From Alphaproteobacteria bacterium (lineage in GTDB: Bacteria; Pseudomonadota; Alphaproteobacteria; Rhizobiales; GCA-2746425), in NCBI GenBank assembly GCA_024743215.1, contig JANSWZ010000004.1, positions 186,001-250,000 of the forward strand: 64,000 nucleotides of DNA. The letters are read 5' to 3'. Positions within the stretch are counted from its first letter, which is position 1. Each line of letters begins with the position of its first letter. Shown here piece by piece: positions 61,595 through 64,000 of this stretch. A model generated the notes under the pieces. The model saw nothing but the letters and a program-made list of their open reading frames with translations, was not told the DNA's origin and searched no databases. The position numbers and the translations under genes were made by a program.

Positions 61595-63049
61595 ATGTTG
61601 AACTCAGATTTCAAAATTCGAAATGACGCAATGCGGATCGGCGGTGAAAAAGTCTTCACCAAGGATCTGGTTGAAGTGCGCTATCCCTACACCGACGAGG
61701 TTGTCGGAACTGTGCCTGCAGGTACGGCTGAGCATGCGGCAGAAGCGTTTGAAATAGCTGCGAAATACCGGCCAACCCTCACGCGCTACGAGCGTCAACA
61801 GATACTCTTTCGCGCAGCACAGTTGATTGTTGAGCGCAGAGAAGAACTGGCTCATTGGCTGACGCTGGAGCTTGGCATTTGCAAACAGCATTCATTGTAT
61901 GAAACCGGCCGGGCCTATGATGTCTTCATGCTGGCGGGGCAGTTGGCCATACTGGATGACGGACAGATTTACTCCTGTGATCTGACGCCTCACGGTAAAG
62001 ATCGCAAGATTTATACCATGCGGGAACCGGTTGGTGCCATCTCGGCCATTACGCCATTCAACCATCCGCTGAATATGGTTTCGCATAAGATTGCACCTTC
62101 CATCGCGACCAATAATTGCATGGTCTGCAAGCCAACAGAACTAACACCGCTGACTGCCATTACATTGGCTGACATTCTCCATGAGGCGGGTTTGCCGAAA
62201 GAGATGTTCCAGATTGTCACTGGAATGCCTGCTGATATCGGTGATGAGATGATCACCAATGAGCATATTGACATCATCACATTCACCGGCGGCGTGAAGG
62301 TGGGTAAAATGATCGCTGGCAAGGCGGCCTACAAACGCACCGCGCTGGAACTGGGCGGCAATGATCCGCTGATCATTCTGAACGATCTGTCAGATGCTGA
62401 CCTGGAAAAAGCGGCAACGATTGCTGTTGCCGGAGCAACGGGCAATTCCGGACAGCGCTGCACCGCAGTCAAACGCATTCTGGCGCAGGATTCCATTGCT
62501 GATAAACTGGTGGAATTGATCACGGAAAAGGCCAAAGCCATTCGCTTTGGTGATCCCCAGGATCCAGATACCCAATTGGGTTGCGTTATTCATGCGCAAG
62601 CCGCTGAAACCTTTGAATCGCGTGTTTATGAAGCGGAAAAACACGGCGCAAACGTGCTGTATAATCCGGGCCGGAATGGTGCTTTATTGCCACCAATTGT
62701 TGTGGATCACGTGCCGCATGACAGTGAGTTGGTCTATGAGGAAACCTTCGGGCCCATCATCCCGATTGTGCGTGTTCCGGAGAATGATGACGACGTCATG
62801 CGGATCTCGAATTCAACAGAATTTGGTTTGTCCTCGGGCGTTTGCACGAATGATCTGAACCGAGCGATTTCATACATCAATGGTCTGAACGTCGGCACGG
62901 TCAACATTTGGGAACAGCCCGGATATCGCATCGAGATGTCTCCTTTTGGCGGCATCAAGGATTCTGGCAACGGCGTGAAAGAGGGCGTTCTGGAAGCGAT
63001 GAAATTCTTCACCAATGTCAAGACTTATTCACTGCCCTGGCCACGCTGA
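61595..63049 (+). CDS. phnY: Phosphonoacetaldehyde dehydrogenase
   Basis: A 484-residue aldehyde dehydrogenase that oxidises phosphonoacetaldehyde to phosphonoacetate with NAD, the step between PhnW and PhnA. Motifs: [19 protein letters not shown] (152-170) with the catalytic Asn, ELGGNDPL with Glu252, and NSGQRCTA with Cys289. It starts 24 bp after phnA. The name phnY is used for this dehydrogenase in the PhnWAY pathway and differs from the dioxygenase also called PhnY. Assignment relies on context as well as fold; by sequence alone it is an ALDH of the succinate/glyceraldehyde type. Confidence 0.93.
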   Translation: MLNSDFKIRNDAMRIGGEKVFTKDLVEVRYPYTDEVVGTVPAGTAEHAAEAFEIAAKYRPTLTRYERQQILFRAAQLIVERREELAHWLTLELGICKQHSLYETGRAYDVFMLAGQLAILDDGQIYSCDLTPHGKDRKIYTMREPVGAISAITPFNHPLNMVSHKIAPSIATNNCMVCKPTELTPLTAITLADILHEAGLPKEMFQIVTGMPADIGDEMITNEHIDIITFTGGVKVGKMIAGKAAYKRTALELGGNDPLIILNDLSDADLEKAATIAVAGATGNSGQRCTAVKRILAQDSIADKLVELITEKAKAIRFGDPQDPDTQLGCVIHAQAAETFESRVYEAEKHGANVLYNPGRNGALLPPIVVDHVPHDSELVYEETFGPIIPIVRVPENDDDVMRISNSTEFGLSSGVCTNDLNRAISYINGLNVGTVNIWEQPGYRIEMSPFGGIKDSGNGVKEGVLEAMKFFTNVKTYSLPWPR

Positions 63050-63092
63050 ACTTGCACATAGGTGAGGGCGTCCCCGCGCCCACCCGCTGGTC

Positions 63093-63944
63093 ATGACAGG
63101 ACCTCCGTCACTCCTTGCCCTCAGCCTGATTCTTTCGGCGGCGGTCCTGCACGCAACATGGAATGCGATCATAAAGGGGTCCGCCGACCGGGCCCTGGCG
63201 ATGGGATTGCTCAATCTGGGCCATGCTGCGCTGGGTCTGGTGCTGGTTCTGCTTTATGTGCCCCCGGCAGCTGAAGCCTGGCCGTTCATCATTGCCTCCA
63301 CTTTCATCCATTTTTTCTACTATGCATTTTTGCTGTGGGCTTATCGGCATGGTGATCTCAGTCAGGTCTATCCAATCGCCAGGGGCATTGCCCCCGTCCT
63401 GGTGGCCCTGGGTGCGCAGGTATTTGCCGATGAATTTCTGTCGCCTACCGCCTGGGCAGGTATTTTGCTGGTGTCTTTCGGCATCAGTGTTTTGTTCTTC
63501 GGGCGCAGGCACAAGGCAGCAAATCCGCAGGCTGCCTCTGCCGCTATCCTGACCGGCATTGCCATTGCTTCCTACTCAGTGGTGGATGGGCTGGGCGTTC
63601 GCGCATCGCAAAGTCCGCTTGGCTATATTGGCTGGTTGTTTTTGCTGGAATGTATTCCCGGTGTCTTTTTTGTCGCTTATCGGCGCAGGAACTGGAGCGG
63701 TATTCAATCCAGAGTCCTGACCATTGGCTTTGTTGGGGGACTGTTGTCTGCAGTCGCCTATGGTCTTGCAATTTACGCCAAGAGCCTCACCAGCCTTGGC
63801 ACCGTTTCCGCCATTCGCGAATCCAGTGTCATCATCGCGGCACTTATCGGCGTGATCTGGTTCAAGGAACGACCATGGAAATTGCGTATGCTGGCGGCCA
63901 TAATAGTGGCAGGCGGTGTCATTTTATTGGCTGTCGGCGGGTAA
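63093..63944 (+). CDS. EamA/DMT-family transporter in the phosphonate cluster
   Basis: A 283-residue membrane protein with ten predicted helices in two EamA repeats. LLWAYRHGDLSQVYPIARGIAP near residue 77-98 and the matching LTSLGTVSAIRESSVIIAALIG near 231-252 are the repeat signatures. It starts 43 bp after phnY and may be part of the same transcript, so it could move 2-aminoethylphosphonate or a product, but EamA proteins are usually exporters and the substrate is unproven. It is a different protein from the partial EamA gene at the start of the window. Confidence 0.88.
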   Translation: MTGPPSLLALSLILSAAVLHATWNAIIKGSADRALAMGLLNLGHAALGLVLVLLYVPPAAEAWPFIIASTFIHFFYYAFLLWAYRHGDLSQVYPIARGIAPVLVALGAQVFADEFLSPTAWAGILLVSFGISVLFFGRRHKAANPQAASAAILTGIAIASYSVVDGLGVRASQSPLGYIGWLFLLECIPGVFFVAYRRRNWSGIQSRVLTIGFVGGLLSAVAYGLAIYAKSLTSLGTVSAIRESSVIIAALIGVIWFKERPWKLRMLAAIIVAGGVILLAVGG

Positions 63945-64000
63945 CGCTTCAGCAACTTTCATGGGATCAAAGGTCCAATACGGGTACTTCAAGATCCTGT
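63924..64000 (-). CDS. Possible 3' end of a gene running in from beyond the window
   Basis: On the minus strand a frame open from the window edge reads RILKYPYWTFDPMKVAEALP and ends at a TAA at 63924-63926. The 25 residues have a plausible coding composition, but the piece is short and overlaps the EamA 3' end by 21 bp. No family can be named. Confidence 0.35.
   Translation of the reverse strand, partial: RILKYPYWTFDPMKVAEALPADSQ

Noticed and set aside
1-64000. CRISPR arrays, rRNA, prophage, replication origin, known riboswitches
   Set aside because: Looked for by eye on both strands; no regular repeat-spacer pattern, rRNA motif, phage gene block or recognisable riboswitch core was seen.

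Overview
This 64 kb window is a stretch of alphaproteobacterial chromosome, most likely from a marine or host-associated member of the Hyphomicrobiales (Rhizobiales). This is inferred from several things: moderate GC by eye; a threonine dehydrogenase without structural-zinc cysteines; a phnW-phnA-phnY route of the Sinorhizobium type; DUF898, DUF1499 and BioY proteins; and a very high density of ABC/TRAP uptake operons each paired with a LacI, LysR or two-component regulator. No rRNA, CRISPR array or prophage was seen. One tRNA (Gln, UUG) is present.

Layout. 1-2.9 kb: the end of an EamA-type exporter and a GGDEF/EAL c-di-GMP protein. 3.2-10.4 kb: a LacI-controlled MalFGK-type ABC operon that also encodes a tandem-domain glycerophosphodiesterase; two perfect palindromic operators lie upstream and the LacI gene is last. 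10.4-14.3 kb: an arsR/arsP-like metal(loid) pair with its own operator, an aminotransferase, a LysE exporter and a small protein. 14.5-18.9 kb: a probable envelope set (DUF898 membrane protein, M48 metallopeptidase, DUF1499 protein) and an MBL-fold hydrolase. 19-22.1 kb: bioY, a two-way terminator, and kbl-tdh for threonine degradation to glycine and acetyl-CoA. 22.2-26.4 kb: tRNA-Gln, a TRAP transporter operon with a small 3' gene, and two decayed IS5-like transposase fragments lying head to head.

26.4-38.4 kb: a leaderless solute-binding-like protein, then a seven-gene operon (2-hydroxyacid dehydrogenase, TIM-barrel epimerase, five-component Opp-type ABC importer with fused ATPases, DUF2264/GH154-like hydrolase) next to a LacI regulator. 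This looks like oligosaccharide uptake and breakdown, possibly of glucuronides. 38.7-47.4 kb: an AhpD-like protein, an SMP-30 lactonase, a soluble GAF histidine kinase with its response regulator, and a ribose-class ABC importer. 47.5-54.9 kb: a LacI-led operon for purine salvage (PotABCD-like ABC importer, nucleoside hydrolase, adenine deaminase) with two near-identical CG-centred operators. 55.3-56.2 kb: a KDG-kinase-like sugar kinase. 56.3-63.9 kb: a complete 2-aminoethylphosphonate pathway (PhnW, PhnA with every catalytic residue, PhnY) with a LysR regulator, a NptA/PhoU phosphate transporter and an EamA transporter.

A theme beyond the genes: each of the five solute-binding-protein genes that head a transport operon is followed, before the next cistron, by an inverted repeat able to form a stem-loop (clear in three, weaker in two). 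This fits a shared way of keeping the binding-protein message more abundant than the permease message. The most promising leads are the DUF898-M48-DUF1499 set, the tandem GDPD operon with its paired operators, the leaderless binding protein, the PotABCD-type purine importer, and the phosphonate locus with a possible phosphate-release transporter.
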